A stretch of 64,000 nt of DNA from Sneathiella aquimaris (GTDB lineage: Bacteria > Pseudomonadota > Alphaproteobacteria > Sneathiellales > Sneathiellaceae), in contig NZ_CP112881.1 of assembly GCF_026409565.1 (NCBI RefSeq), forward strand, positions 1,845,501-1,909,500, given 5' to 3'. Made by a program: the position numbers and the translations under genes. Positions 33,050 to 42,693 of this stretch are shown here, in pieces. The notes below the pieces were generated by a model. That model saw nothing but the letters and a program-made list of their open reading frames with translations, had not been told where the DNA came from and ran no database searches. Within the stretch, counting starts at the first letter, position 1; each line of letters starts with the position of its first letter.

Positions 33050-33928
33050 GTGACGGTTTCTCGTTTAAATACCCTGCCGTTCAGTGTGGGAGCCAGTTTT
33101 AAACCACAGCATTTTGACGACATACTGCAAAAGGCTGATCGCGAAATGTGGTTTGAAATTCATGCTGAAAATTATATGTCCCGCGGCGGACCATCCTTGC
33201 AGATGCTCGAACGTCTGCGGTCAGATTTCGACATTTCAGTTCATGGGGTAGGATTATCAATCGGTTCCGCCCGTGGTCTTGATAAGGATCATCTGACGCG
33301 CCTTGGAACTTTATGTGATCGGTTTGAGCCTGCGTCGTTTTCCGAACATCTTGCCTGGAGCAGTCATACCGCTGGTTTTTTGAACGATTTACTGCCTGTA
33401 CCGTATAATTCTGAAACATTAACGCAGATATGCGAGCATATTGATCAGGTTCAGACGGCACTGGGGCGGACGATGCTTCTTGAAAACCCGTCATCCTACC
33501 TTGAGTTTAAAAACAGCAGCTACGAAGAAACGGCATTTCTGAAGGAAATCTCTGAGCGAACAGGATGCGGACTTCTTCTGGATATCAACAATGTGTACGT
33601 TTCAGCCGTTAATCTGGGGTTTGATGCAACCCGCTATCTGGACAATTTCCCTAAACAAAAGATCGGTGAAATCCATCTTGCGGGTCATTCTTTGGAACAA
33701 AGTGACAGCGCGGAAACCCTACTGGTAGATGCTCATGATCGGCCCGTGGCGGATCCTGTCTGGTCTTTATACAGATCATTTATCCTGGAAAACGGCGCGA
33801 TCCCGACCTTGATTGAATGGGACAATGATATTCCTGACTGGGATATATTATCAGCAGAGGTCAGAAAGGCTCAAACTATTCTGAATGGCTTGCCTAAGGT
33901 TGAGGATGGAAACAGTCATGTCGCTTGA
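33050..33928 (+). CDS. MNIO-family enzyme (DUF692), bufferin maturase BufB-like
   Basis: A 292-residue TIM-barrel iron enzyme. Metal-ligand segments are visible in order: WFEIHAENYMSRGG, SVHGVGLSIGSARG, SFSEHLAWS, LLENPSSYLEF, LLLDINNVYVSAVNLG and IGEIHLAGHSLEQS. MNIO enzymes (multinuclear non-heme iron, oxidative) alter Cys residues of small precursors, here presumably those of the preceding peptide. A GTG start is used with GGAG nine bases upstream. Its stop overlaps the next gene. Confidence 0.9.
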   Translation: MTVSRLNTLPFSVGASFKPQHFDDILQKADREMWFEIHAENYMSRGGPSLQMLERLRSDFDISVHGVGLSIGSARGLDKDHLTRLGTLCDRFEPASFSEHLAWSSHTAGFLNDLLPVPYNSETLTQICEHIDQVQTALGRTMLLENPSSYLEFKNSSYEETAFLKEISERTGCGLLLDINNVYVSAVNLGFDATRYLDNFPKQKIGEIHLAGHSLEQSDSAETLLVDAHDRPVADPVWSLYRSFILENGAIPTLIEWDNDIPDWDILSAEVRKAQTILNGLPKVEDGNSHVA

Positions 33929-34676
33929 TGATCTACAGCAAGACTTTTCTGTGGCCCTTCTGGATCCGGACAAACCAATCCCCGAGGTAATTGATCCGTT
34001 AGCGCAGTATGACATCGAGAAGCGGTTTTCTGTCTATCGTAACAATGTTTTATCCAGTTTGATTGACGCCTTGCGTGTGGCATTTGCGACGATTGATAAG
34101 CTGGTAGGGGAAGAGTTTTTTGATGCAATGGCAGCGGTCTTTGTGCGCGTAAATCCGCCCCGGTCGCCGATCCTTGCTTTATATGGTGAGGCGTTTCCTG
34201 ATTTTTTGACGGCGTTTCCGCCGGTCGAGGAATTACCGTATTTGCCTGATGTCGCACGGTTAGAACTGGCCCGCCGGCAGGTATATCATGAAGCCGACGG
34301 GATATCTCTGGCAGGCGATTTTTTAACGCAATTTTCCGCCGAGGAATTGCCGTCTGTCAGGTTTGATTTGCATCCGGCCCACCGAACGTTATCGTTTGCG
34401 TATCCGGCGTATTCCATTTGGCAAACGAACTGGAATACAACCGGCGAGACGATCGATCTTTCTGGTTTGACGGGGGAGGACTGTCTTGTCTATCGGGAAG
34501 GATCATCCGTTCTCCAGCGGAAGCTTTGCCCCGGTGGGGCCCAGTTTATCGCGGATTTGGCGCGGGGGGACACACTTGGAGAAAGTGCAGAAAAAGCAGG
34601 TTCCATTGATGGGTTTGATCTGGCCGATTGCTTGGCCAGTATTATCGAAAGTCGGCTGGTCGTAGCTGCAAACTGA
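33918..34676 (+). CDS. MNIO partner protein (DUF2063, BufC-like)
   Basis: A 252-residue protein. The N-terminal DUF2063 region reads LDDLQQDFSVALLDPD, RFSVYRNNVLSSLIDALRVAFATIDKLVGEEFF and PYLPDVARLELARRQVYHEAD; the rest is a beta-rich domain. In bufferin and related systems this protein binds the precursor and delivers it to the MNIO enzyme. Its start overlaps the enzyme gene by 11 bases, so translation is coupled. Confidence 0.88.
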   Translation: MSLDDLQQDFSVALLDPDKPIPEVIDPLAQYDIEKRFSVYRNNVLSSLIDALRVAFATIDKLVGEEFFDAMAAVFVRVNPPRSPILALYGEAFPDFLTAFPPVEELPYLPDVARLELARRQVYHEADGISLAGDFLTQFSAEELPSVRFDLHPAHRTLSFAYPAYSIWQTNWNTTGETIDLSGLTGEDCLVYREGSSVLQRKLCPGGAQFIADLARGDTLGESAEKAGSIDGFDLADCLASIIESRLVVAAN

Positions 34677-34679
34677 CGG

Positions 34680-35276
34680 ATGAATGTCATGAGTAATATC
34701 GTACAATCCCTTTTTGGATTGCATAACAGAGTTTTTGAATTAGTCGAACGAAGTCTGGCTAACTGGCTGCCGGGTCTTGCGGCAAGAGTTGTTTTTTCGA
34801 GTGTGCTGCTGGTATTTTTCTGGCAATCAGCGGCCACAAAACTGGATGGTGGGCTGTTTTCACCGTCCGCGGGCGCCTATGCACAGATCTTCCCGAAAAC
34901 ACTGGAAGCGCTTGATTATGACACAGACAGAATGTCGGCCATTCATTCCCTGATAGTTCTGGCGGGAACCTATGCTGAATTTATTTTACCGCTTCTTATT
35001 CTGGTTGGCTTGATGACCCGCCTCGCATCCGCTGGCATGATCGGGTTTATCACCGTGATGAGCATTGTAGATATTTACGGTCACGGCCTTGACGAGAAAA
35101 GTATCGGTGGTTTGTTTGATCGTTTTCAGGACAGTGTGATCGCTGATCAACGGTTGCTATGGGTCTTTCCGCTTGTCTATCTTGTTATTAAAGGGGCGGG
35201 GATGATTTCAGTGGATGCACTGTTCAAAAAAATTCTGCCTTATTCAAGCAACAAAGCTGTGGCTTCTCACAGCTAG
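34680..35276 (+). CDS. DoxX-family membrane protein (BufD-like)
   Basis: A 198-residue membrane protein with about four helices (AARVVFSSVLLVFFWQSAATKL, LIVLAGTYAEFILPLLILVGLM, AGMIGFITVMSIVDIYG) of the DoxX type. Such a gene closes many bufferin operons; its role, perhaps supplying electrons or thiols, is not settled. The start three bases after the stop of the previous gene indicates coupling; an in-frame ATG three codons later is an alternative. Confidence 0.85.
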   Translation: MNVMSNIVQSLFGLHNRVFELVERSLANWLPGLAARVVFSSVLLVFFWQSAATKLDGGLFSPSAGAYAQIFPKTLEALDYDTDRMSAIHSLIVLAGTYAEFILPLLILVGLMTRLASAGMIGFITVMSIVDIYGHGLDEKSIGGLFDRFQDSVIADQRLLWVFPLVYLVIKGAGMISVDALFKKILPYSSNKAVASHS

Positions 35277-35322
35277 GTATAATGATGGTCGGTTTCCCCT
35301 GACCGGTCCATCGTTTGAGGGA

Positions 35323-35358
35323 GGAAACGCCCGGTTTTCGCCGGGCGTTTCCAATTTT
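35323..35358. terminator. Terminator after the bufferin-like operon
   Basis: GGAAACGCCCGG and CCGGGCGTTTCC form a perfect 12-base stem with loop TTTTCG, then AATTTTTG. The oxidoreductase gene converges on it from the other side. Confidence 0.8.
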
Positions 35359-35379
35359 TGTATTACCTTGAACTTGAAA

Positions 35380-36396
35380 TCAATAGTCGTCCTCTCCTAA
35401 AAGCACGACACATTTTCCATCCACCTTACGGTCAATCACGGCATCCATCGCTTCGTGAAATTGTGCAAGTGAATAACGCTTACCGATTTCCGGGTTGAGG
35501 GCCCCTTTATCATACAGATCAAGGACCCCACGGATCATGTGGTCTAAATCGTCGATAAAGTCTTCGCGTTTTGTACCGGGGGTCCAGCCAAAGAAATGAC
35601 CAATATTAAACCCCATTGCTGAAATATTCTTCAGGAGGAGGCGATTGGCCGGGATGTCTGGAATGGTACCGCTGGCATATCCGATTGTGAGCAGGCGTCC
35701 TTCCCAGGCCATACATCTTAACGAGGCGAGCGTTACATCTCCGCCAATGCTGTCATAAACAACATTGGCACCACGCCCTTCAGTTATTTCAAGGACCTTG
35801 TCTCGAAAATCCTCTTGTCGGTGATCGATGACAAAGTCGGCCCCATGGCGACGGGCTGACAAACAATGCGCCTCACCCCCCGCAACGGCAATAACGGTTG
35901 CCCCCATGGCCTTGCCGATTTCGACAGCGGCCATACCAACCGCCCCAGCGGCCCCGTGAACCAGGAGCGTTTCTCCCGCCTGCAAGGATGCCCGGCGTGT
36001 CAGTGCCCCGTAAGAGGTCGTATAGGAAAGCACCAAAGCGGCAGCGACGGCAGGGTCAATACTATGGGGGATTTTGTGGCAACAGATATCCTGCACCAGA
36101 TTATATCCGGCGCATCCACCGCCATCCCCGCTTATCATGACCGCATCGCCAACCTGTACCCGTGAAACGCCTTCACCAATTTCATGAACAACCCCGGCTG
36201 TTTCTGGACTGGGTATGAAGGGAAGAGGGGGTTTTCGCTGATATTTACCAGCGATATTCAGCGAGGCTGCAAAGCTGATCCCGGTGGCTGTGTTTCTGAC
36301 AACAACCTCTCCCGGACCGGCCACAGGGATTGGGAGGGTTTCCAGATGGGCTTTGTCCCGGTAATGGCCGAATTCCCGAACAACAATGGCACGCAT
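35380..36396 (-). CDS. NADPH:quinone oxidoreductase family protein (zinc-free MDR)
   Basis: A 338-residue medium-chain dehydrogenase/reductase. The N-terminal GroES-like domain lacks the zinc ligands; the Rossmann part has LVHGAAGAVGMAAVEIGKAMGATVIAVAG, as in quinone oxidoreductases and crotonyl-CoA-like reductases. It would use NADPH to reduce quinones or enones. GGAGAG stands before the ATG. It is monocistronic. Confidence 0.87.
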   Translation of the reverse strand: MRAIVVREFGHYRDKAHLETLPIPVAGPGEVVVRNTATGISFAASLNIAGKYQRKPPLPFIPSPETAGVVHEIGEGVSRVQVGDAVMISGDGGGCAGYNLVQDICCHKIPHSIDPAVAAALVLSYTTSYGALTRRASLQAGETLLVHGAAGAVGMAAVEIGKAMGATVIAVAGGEAHCLSARRHGADFVIDHRQEDFRDKVLEITEGRGANVVYDSIGGDVTLASLRCMAWEGRLLTIGYASGTIPDIPANRLLLKNISAMGFNIGHFFGWTPGTKREDFIDDLDHMIRGVLDLYDKGALNPEIGKRYSLAQFHEAMDAVIDRKVDGKCVVLLGEDDY

Positions 36397-36598
36397 GAAG
36401 TCTCTCCTTTTTGCAGATATGCACAGAGTATTGTTTTGTTGCAGTATAGCGGGCCTTGAATAAGGAGCAAATAAAAGAGAAAGTGTGTAAACAGGTGTTT
36501 TAAAGCAGGATCAATGCAGCGCCCGTAATATTCATCACTGTTTTTGATACCAATTGATAACCATATGAAATTCAAACGACATATGGAGTTACAGTTCA

Positions 36599-36715
36599 AT
36601 GAAAATACTAATGGTTCTCGGTACCGTATTCCTGCTGGCAGCCTGTAATCACACGCCACAGAATATTGATAATTCCTATCGTACGAACAATCATGGCGAT
36701 CTAGCAAAACCTTAA
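36599..36715 (+). CDS. Small lipoprotein of 38 residues
   Basis: The frame starts MKILMVLGTVFLLAACNHTP: a short positively charged start, a hydrophobic core, and a lipobox LAAC with Cys16, the lipidation site. The mature peptide has about 23 residues (NIDNSYRTNNHGDLAKP at the end). GGAG lies ten bases before the ATG. It is too short for usual gene finders. The +2 residue is Asn, so the final membrane is uncertain. Function unknown; entericidin-like small lipoproteins are comparable in size but not in sequence. Confidence 0.6.
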   Translation: MKILMVLGTVFLLAACNHTPQNIDNSYRTNNHGDLAKP

Positions 36716-36789
36716 TTTTGTCATGCCGGCGCAATGATGGCAGGATAGATGGAGAATTCTGAACATTCAATGTAAGCAATGGAAACAGA

Positions 36790-37323
36790 ATGAAACGATT
36801 AACGTTGTTGCGGCACGCCAAATCCAGCTGGAATGATGGGGTAATCAGGGATTTCGAGCGGCCTTTATCGCCTCGCGGGATCAAGGCTGCCCCCCTTATT
36901 GGGCAATATCTTATAGATCAAAATCTGGTGCCAGAGCTCATCCTTTGCTCTCCTGCCAAACGCACCCGTGAAACACTTGCCCGTACGATGCCGCGCCTTT
37001 CGGACGAAACAAAAGTCCTATTTGACCCGATGATTTATTCCGCAGGCATGGGGGGAAGCATCCTTGACCTTTTACCGACGGTAGCAGAGGCTTATGGTCA
37101 TGTGCTGATCATTGGCCATAACCCCACAATGCAGGAGCTCGCCCTGACGCTAACTAACTGGCAAGAGGGCACAGAGCCTTTACGGCAAAAACTAACCCGC
37201 AAATTTTCGACCTGTGCTGTTGCCAGTCTGGAGTTTGACATTCCCTGCTGGAACAAGGTTAAAAATTCGGGCGGGCTGATCACGCATTTCATGACCCCAA
37301 AGATGCTGACTGTAACGGGTTAA
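36790..37323 (+). CDS. Histidine phosphatase family protein (SixA-like)
   Basis: A 177-residue protein with the phosphohistidine motif LTLLRHAKSSWND (RHA in place of RHG, as in SixA), PLSPRGIKAAPLIG, CSPAKRTRETLART and the second His in LIIGHNPTMQELAL. SixA-type enzymes remove phosphate from histidine of phosphotransfer proteins. The real target here is unknown. It lies 75 bases after the small lipoprotein. Confidence 0.88.
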   Translation: MKRLTLLRHAKSSWNDGVIRDFERPLSPRGIKAAPLIGQYLIDQNLVPELILCSPAKRTRETLARTMPRLSDETKVLFDPMIYSAGMGGSILDLLPTVAEAYGHVLIIGHNPTMQELALTLTNWQEGTEPLRQKLTRKFSTCAVASLEFDIPCWNKVKNSGGLITHFMTPKMLTVTG

Positions 37324-37400
37324 ATTTTCGCGCTTTGTTTTAACCGGTTTTCTGTTAGCGTGTCCCTAACCTGATAAACAGACATAGAAACTGTGACCTC

Positions 37401-38309
37401 ATGAATATTACAACGCGCATTCCTGACAACAACAAATTAAAATTGGGGGCTGGTGATGGTTTTTTGCTCGCCGCTTCCTGTGCATGGGGCATCAATTTCC
37501 CGATTGCTAAATCTGTCCTTCTTTACATGGATCCGATGGTCTTTTCCGCGACCCGGTACCTTGTCGCCGCGTCCTTTCTTTTTGTGCTGCTGATCTTCCA
37601 ACGTGAGAGACTGGCGATAACGACGAAGGAGTTTTTCGAACTGGCGATTATCGGATTTCTGGGAATTACCCTATTTCAGGGGGGCTGGGCATACGGTCTT
37701 AATCTCACCAGTGCTTCGAAGGCCTCAATTCTGGTGGCGACCGCCCCCGTCTTCGGTGCGCTTATCGGTTCTTTTCGGGGAGAAAGGACATCACTTGTTG
37801 GCTGGGCTGGTATTTTTCTGTCCATGATCGGTGTTGTAATTCTGATCAATAACAGCCTGACAGAAATTACGATTGGTGCAGGCAGCATGGTTGGGGACCT
37901 GCTGATCATCGGCGCTGCCGCGATCTGGTCAATTTATACCTTGATCTCCAGGCCGATGGTTATTAGGCGGGGGCCAATTTTTGTTACTGCCTATGGCATG
38001 GCTTTCGGCGCTCTGTTCCTGACGGCCATTAGTGTGAAACCACTGCTAGAGCAGGATTGGAGTGCCATCCCCGCGATCGGGTGGGTTGCCTGGGCAAGTA
38101 CAGCCTTCCTCGGCGCGGCGCTTGCATTTGTCTGGTATTGCGCTGGTATTAGCAGGCTTGGAATGGCCAAAGGCATGTCCTACAGCTTCTTCATTCCTGC
38201 CGTCGCGATAGCAACCTCACTTTTGTTCTTTGGCGAACATATGTCCCTTGTACAGCTCTTTGGCGCAGCCATTATTCTGCTTGGCGTCAAATTCACCCGA
38301 ACAGGCTAA
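37401..38309 (+). CDS. EamA/DMT-family membrane transporter
   Basis: A 302-residue membrane protein with ten hydrophobic segments in two EamA repeats (FLLAASCAWGINFPIAKSVLLYMDP opens the first, GDLLIIGAAAIWSIYTLISRPM the second). Likely exports a metabolite; substrate not apparent. It is 77 bases after the phosphatase gene. It is the second DMT protein in the window and not closely similar to the first by eye. Confidence 0.87.
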   Translation: MNITTRIPDNNKLKLGAGDGFLLAASCAWGINFPIAKSVLLYMDPMVFSATRYLVAASFLFVLLIFQRERLAITTKEFFELAIIGFLGITLFQGGWAYGLNLTSASKASILVATAPVFGALIGSFRGERTSLVGWAGIFLSMIGVVILINNSLTEITIGAGSMVGDLLIIGAAAIWSIYTLISRPMVIRRGPIFVTAYGMAFGALFLTAISVKPLLEQDWSAIPAIGWVAWASTAFLGAALAFVWYCAGISRLGMAKGMSYSFFIPAVAIATSLLFFGEHMSLVQLFGAAIILLGVKFTRTG

Positions 38310-38662
38310 ACTATCAAAAGAGGATTGCACCAACCACAATAGACGATTGTGCCGGGCCATTGACGTATGTCTCCTCATGGGGCGCTGAACCTTTAAGACT
38401 GATTGCGCTTGAAGGGGAAGGCGGGATCTCGTCTTGTTCCTATGTCGTGGTCGGCAGATGACAGCAAAGGTTCATTTAGCGATTCCAGAGAATCGTATCG
38501 GGGTTTGTCGTTAATCTGATTCGGATTTTTGAGAACAAAAGAAAAACAGATTAAAATTAATATTTAAAAACAGTGAGTTAAAAATTACTTGCCAATAAGA
38601 ACAAAACATGTACATTCCATTTATTGCATCCGGGGCAGACCTATGAAATAAGTGAGGGATGA
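38310..38662. promoter_or_regulatory. recA upstream region with two imperfect SOS-like boxes
   Basis: About 350 bases without a gene. GAAC-N7-AAAC stands at 38533-38547 and GAAC-N7-GTAC at 38599-38613, each one mismatch from GAAC-N7-GAAC, a LexA site in some alphaproteobacteria. An AT-rich block (38549-38590) lies between. The proximal box is 50 bases before recA. The match is imperfect, so the assignment is tentative. Confidence 0.35.
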
Positions 38663-39733
38663 ATGGTACAAACAGCATTGAAACTCGTCGAAGCAGGTGG
38701 CATGGATAAGAAAAAAGCGCTGGAAGCAGCAATGAGCCAGATTGATCGGGCCTATGGTAAAGGTTCTGTCATGAAACTGGGTCAACAGGAAGCATTGGAC
38801 ATTGCAGCGATCCCGACCGGGTCAGTAGGCCTGGATATTGCTCTGGGAATTGGCGGATTGCCAAAGGGCCGGATTATTGAAATTTATGGTCCGGAAAGCT
38901 CTGGTAAAACAACCCTGGCTTTGCACGTGGTTGCAGAGGCCCAGAAAAAAGGTGGAACATGTGCGTTCGTGGATGCAGAACACGCGCTGGATCCTGTTTA
39001 TGCGGGCAAGCTGGGCGTTGATATCGATGAATTATTGATTTCACAGCCTGATACAGGCGAACAGTCTCTGGAAATTGCGGACACATTGGTCCGTTCCGGG
39101 GCGGTTGATGTTCTGGTGATCGATAGTGTGGCTGCGCTGGTACCACAGGCGGAACTGGAAGGCGAAATGGGTGATACCCATGTTGGCTTGCAGGCACGCT
39201 TGATGAGTCAGGCTCTTCGCAAACTGACCGGTTCCATTTCAAGATCCAATTGTATGGTGATTTTCATCAATCAGATTCGGATGAAAATCGGCGTAATGTT
39301 TGGTAGCCCTGAAACAACAACAGGCGGAAATGCTCTTAAATTTTACGCGTCTGTGCGTTTGGATATTCGCCGGATCGGGCAAATCAAGAACAAGGATGAA
39401 ATTGTTGGTAACCAGACCCGGGTGAAGGTTGTTAAAAACAAGGTTGCACCTCCTTTCAAAGTGATTGAATTTGACATTATGTACGGTGAAGGAATTTCCA
39501 AAACAGGTGAAATACTTGATTTGGGTGTGAAAGCCGAAGTCGTTGAAAAATCCGGCTCCTGGTATTCCTATGACAGTGTTCGTATTGGTCAGGGGCGTGA
39601 ACAGGCAAAAGCCTTCTTGAAAGAAAACAAGGAAATGGCCCTTGAGATCGAAAAGAAAATTTTGACTCATGCCGGTGTTTTGTCTGATGAATTTCAGGGC
39701 ACTCCGGAAGCCGAGGATGACGGAGAAGCATAA
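38663..39733 (+). CDS. recA: Recombinase RecA
   Basis: A 356-residue RecA. Walker A is GPESSGKT (residues 76-83), Walker B region [17 protein letters not shown]-binding loops [22 protein letters not shown] and [34 protein letters not shown]. It pairs strands in recombination repair and stimulates LexA self-cleavage. GAGGG lies five bases before the ATG. The C-terminal tail is acidic (EDDGEA), as usual. Confidence 0.98.
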   Translation: MVQTALKLVEAGGMDKKKALEAAMSQIDRAYGKGSVMKLGQQEALDIAAIPTGSVGLDIALGIGGLPKGRIIEIYGPESSGKTTLALHVVAEAQKKGGTCAFVDAEHALDPVYAGKLGVDIDELLISQPDTGEQSLEIADTLVRSGAVDVLVIDSVAALVPQAELEGEMGDTHVGLQARLMSQALRKLTGSISRSNCMVIFINQIRMKIGVMFGSPETTTGGNALKFYASVRLDIRRIGQIKNKDEIVGNQTRVKVVKNKVAPPFKVIEFDIMYGEGISKTGEILDLGVKAEVVEKSGSWYSYDSVRIGQGREQAKAFLKENKEMALEIEKKILTHAGVLSDEFQGTPEAEDDGEA

Positions 39734-39783
39734 GCATAAGCATAAGCCTCTCCATACACGCCATCCTTGATCAAGGATGATGT

Positions 39784-39822
39784 TGAAAAAAAAGCCGGTC
39801 CTGTGGGAGCCGGCTTTTTTTG
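39784..39822 (+). terminator. Rho-independent terminator after recA
   Basis: AAAGCCGG(TCC) and (GGA)GCCGGCTTT form the stem with one bulge, followed by seven Ts. Confidence 0.85.
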
Positions 39823-39880
39823 TGTCAGATAGGGGGAGTATGTTAGAATGCATTAAAACAATAATAAGAAAGGCACGTTT

Positions 39881-40300
39881 ATGTCCGTCGAAGAACTGCA
39901 ATCAATCATCGGAACCTGGAAACTCAAGGATTGGCATTCCCGAAAAAATGGCGAATTTTATGCTTATCCAATGGAAAAGGATGTAAAGGGGCAGCTTATC
40001 TATACGCCCTGCGGCCGCATGTCCGGGTTTTTGATGCGCGCTGATTTTAAAGGCCGGCCCCCGCGGAGTGATGCTTCCGCTGCGATCAGTTTATCCTACG
40101 GAGGAAATTGGTATATCGAAGGGCCGGAAGTCTGCCACGACGTGGATCTGTCCACCATACCGGGCTGGATCGGTACGACATTGCGCAGAACCATGATCTG
40201 GCAAGGAGACGATCTACTTCTAAAAACAGGGCCGGAAACTGGAAAAGACGGTCATGATTATGAAAACCTGCTGCTTTGGAAACGTTTGGATGCGTGCTGA
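39881..40300 (+). CDS. Lipocalin-like domain protein
   Basis: A 139-residue cytoplasmic beta-rich protein with the lipocalin-like pattern ELQSIIGTWKLKDWHSRKNGEFYAYPMEKDVKGQLIYTPCGRMSGFLMR. Similar proteins are usually uncharacterised. Its stop overlaps the start of the VOC gene (TGATG), so both are likely expressed together. Confidence 0.7.
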   Translation: MSVEELQSIIGTWKLKDWHSRKNGEFYAYPMEKDVKGQLIYTPCGRMSGFLMRADFKGRPPRSDASAAISLSYGGNWYIEGPEVCHDVDLSTIPGWIGTTLRRTMIWQGDDLLLKTGPETGKDGHDYENLLLWKRLDAC

Positions 40301-40668
40301 TGATTGATCATGTATCGATTGCTGTTCGGGACCTTGATAAAGCAAAACGCTTTTATACCGCGCTTTTTGCACCCTTAGGGTTCTCCATGCTTGTTGAACG
40401 GGAAACTACCGCGGGTTTTGGGAAGGCCTATCCCGAATTCTGGCTGAACGAACGGCTGGATATGAGACCGATATCAAAAGAAACGGGTTCTCATATTTGC
40501 CTGCGGGTTAAGGGAGCCGAGAATGTTAAGGAATTTCATGAGATAGCCATCGCACAAGGGGGCGAAAGTGCCGGACTGCCGGGAATACGGCAGGCCGCTC
40601 AGACCAAGTATTTTGGTGCGTTCATCTTTGATCCCGACGGGAATAAGATCGAGGCGGTCAGTTTTTAG
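40300..40668 (+). CDS. VOC-family (glyoxalase-like) protein
   Basis: A 122-residue VOC protein: IDHVSIAVRDLDKAKRFYTALFAPLGF opens the first module, SHICLRVKGAENVKEFHEIAIAQGG the second, and FIFDPDGNKIEAVSF closes it. Resembles small glyoxalase/extradiol-like enzymes. The ATG overlaps the stop of the preceding gene; an earlier frame start lies inside that gene. Confidence 0.8.
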   Translation: MIDHVSIAVRDLDKAKRFYTALFAPLGFSMLVERETTAGFGKAYPEFWLNERLDMRPISKETGSHICLRVKGAENVKEFHEIAIAQGGESAGLPGIRQAAQTKYFGAFIFDPDGNKIEAVSF

Positions 40669-40743
40669 TCCTTTTGTATTTCTGACATGCTGAACGTACG
40701 AAATCGTTCTTTATTCATACGGATTGTTCTACATGATCAAAAC

Positions 40744-40774
40744 AAAAAAAGCCGGCATTGCTGCCGGCTTTTTC
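40744..40774. terminator. Bidirectional terminator between VOC gene and icd
   Basis: AAGCCGGCA and TGCCGGCTT pair around a TTGC loop, with an A-run on the left and T-run on the right; it serves the convergent genes. Confidence 0.88.
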
Positions 40775-40792
40775 CGTTTGATCAGCAAGGGG

Positions 40793-42007
40793 TTAAGCCA
40801 TTGCTTTTTTCAGGTTTGAATCAATCGCGTCCAGGAACTGGTTTGTTGTCAACCAGGACTGATCTGGCCCTACGAGTAACGCAAGGTCTTTTGTCATTTC
40901 GCCACCTTCAACCGTTGCAACACACACTTTTTCAAGTGTTTCTGCAAACTTGGCAAGCTCAGCATTGTCGTCCAGTTTGGCACGGTGCAGAAGGCCGCGT
41001 GTCCAAGCAAAGATAGAGGCAATCGGATTGGTTGATGTCTCATTGCCTTTCTGATGTTCGCGGTAATGGCGTGTGACCGTACCGTGCGCCGCTTCGGCTT
41101 CAACAGTCTGTCCATCCGGTGTCATCAGAACAGAGGTCATAAGACCAAGAGAACCGAAGCCCTGAGCAACCGTATCGGACTGAACGTCACCATCGTAGTT
41201 TTTACAAGCCCATACGAATTTACCGTTCCATTTCATCGCACACGCGACCATGTCATCGATCAGACGATGTTCGTAGGTGATACCCGCTTCTTCAAATTTG
41301 TCTTTGAACTCGCTATCAAAAACTTCTTCGAACAAATCCTTAAACCGTCCGTCATATTTTTTCATGATGGTGTTTTTTGTGGACAGGTAAACAGGCCAGC
41401 CGCGGTTTAGACCATAGTTCATGCAGGCCCGTGCGAAACCACGAATGGATTCATCAAGGTTATACATGCCCATGGCAACACCAGACGCAGGGAAATCAAA
41501 GATTTCGAATTCCTGTTCTTCGCTGCCGTCGGCCGGTGTGTATTTCATGGTCAGTTTACCAGGGCCCGGGATCAGCATATCCGTTGCACGGTACTGGTCA
41601 CCAAAGGCATGACGTCCAATAACAATCGGATCTGTCCAGCCTGGCACCAGCCGAGGAACGTTGGAGCAGATGATTGGTTCACGGAAGACAGTGCCGCCGA
41701 GAATGTTCCGGATTGTGCCGTTTGGAGAGCGGTACATTTCCTTCAGGTCAAATTCTTCAACACGCTGTTCGTCAGGTGTAATGGTCGCACATTTTACGCC
41801 AACACCGTACTTCTTGATGGCTTCAGCGGCATCAACGGTAATCTGGTCGTTGGTCGCATCGCGGGATTCCATACCAAGATCATAATATTTCAGATCAATG
41901 TCCAAATAAGGAAGGATGAGTTTCTCTTTAATGAATTCCCAGATAATCCGGGTCATTTCGTCTCCGTCCAGTTCAACTACTGGATTAGCGACTTGAATCT
42001 TTGGCAT
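40793..42007 (-). CDS. icd: NADP-dependent isocitrate dehydrogenase
   Basis: A 404-residue enzyme of the eukaryote-like homodimeric group: [46 protein letters not shown] (isocitrate binding), [29 protein letters not shown] and [15 protein letters not shown]. It decarboxylates isocitrate to 2-oxoglutarate in the TCA cycle, making NADPH. The start is set 24 codons inside a longer frame where the family begins (MPKIQVANP). Confidence 0.95.
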   Translation of the reverse strand: MPKIQVANPVVELDGDEMTRIIWEFIKEKLILPYLDIDLKYYDLGMESRDATNDQITVDAAEAIKKYGVGVKCATITPDEQRVEEFDLKEMYRSPNGTIRNILGGTVFREPIICSNVPRLVPGWTDPIVIGRHAFGDQYRATDMLIPGPGKLTMKYTPADGSEEQEFEIFDFPASGVAMGMYNLDESIRGFARACMNYGLNRGWPVYLSTKNTIMKKYDGRFKDLFEEVFDSEFKDKFEEAGITYEHRLIDDMVACAMKWNGKFVWACKNYDGDVQSDTVAQGFGSLGLMTSVLMTPDGQTVEAEAAHGTVTRHYREHQKGNETSTNPIASIFAWTRGLLHRAKLDDNAELAKFAETLEKVCVATVEGGEMTKDLALLVGPDQSWLTTNQFLDAIDSNLKKAMA

Positions 42008-42108
42008 GTCTAGATCCTTCTTTGCCTGATAAATTTTCGAATGATGGGCGCAAAATAGCATTGCCTGCGTATGGTGCAAGTTGCGTATGGTAAAAAAGTG
42101 TAATTTTC

Positions 42109-42693
42109 TTACATTTTTGAGATATCTGGCTGTATTTCTGCATCAGGGGAGCGTTGAAGCGCCGGTAAAATTTCTTCCAGACTGTTTACAACCTCAAAAA
42201 GTTCAAAAACTTCCTTCTCGACGAATCCCTGATCTATCATATGGTTCATCAAATCGATAAACGGACCCCAATAGTCCTGAAAGTTTACAAGAATGATCGG
42301 TTTGTCATGAAGTTTGAGTTGACGCCAGGTGATCATCTCAAACGTTTCATCAAGGGTTCCGATGCCACCGGGCAGAACGACAAAGGCGTCAGACCGCTCA
42401 AACATCATCTGTTTGCGGCTATGCATGCTGTCCACGACATGAAGTTCTGTCAAATTTTCGTGACTGACTTCAATATCATGTAGATGACCCGGAATAATCC
42501 CTATAACATTTCCATTGGCTTCAAGAGTTGCGTCTGCAATGATACCCATGAGACCGACATGTCCACCGCCATAGACGAGTTGGATGTTGTTGCCACCGAG
42601 TTGATGCCCCAGATCTTTCGCTGCTTTACTAAAGGCTGTATTTACAGGCATTCTGGAGCCACAGTAAACACATAATGAAGAGATTTTTGTCAT
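42109..42693 (-). CDS. LOG-family protein (TIGR00730-type nucleoside 5'-monophosphate phosphoribohydrolase)
   Basis: A 194-residue protein with the LOG motifs [19 protein letters not shown] and [13 protein letters not shown], flanked by [16 protein letters not shown]. Members release the base from nucleoside monophosphates; in plants and some bacteria the product is cytokinin. The true start is the ATG before [12 protein letters not shown]; the frame upstream is open but would run into the divergent gene. Its ATG overlaps the start codon of that gene. Confidence 0.9.
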   Translation of the reverse strand: MTKISSLCVYCGSRMPVNTAFSKAAKDLGHQLGGNNIQLVYGGGHVGLMGIIADATLEANGNVIGIIPGHLHDIEVSHENLTELHVVDSMHSRKQMMFERSDAFVVLPGGIGTLDETFEMITWRQLKLHDKPIILVNFQDYWGPFIDLMNHMIDQGFVEKEVFELFEVVNSLEEILPALQRSPDAEIQPDISKM

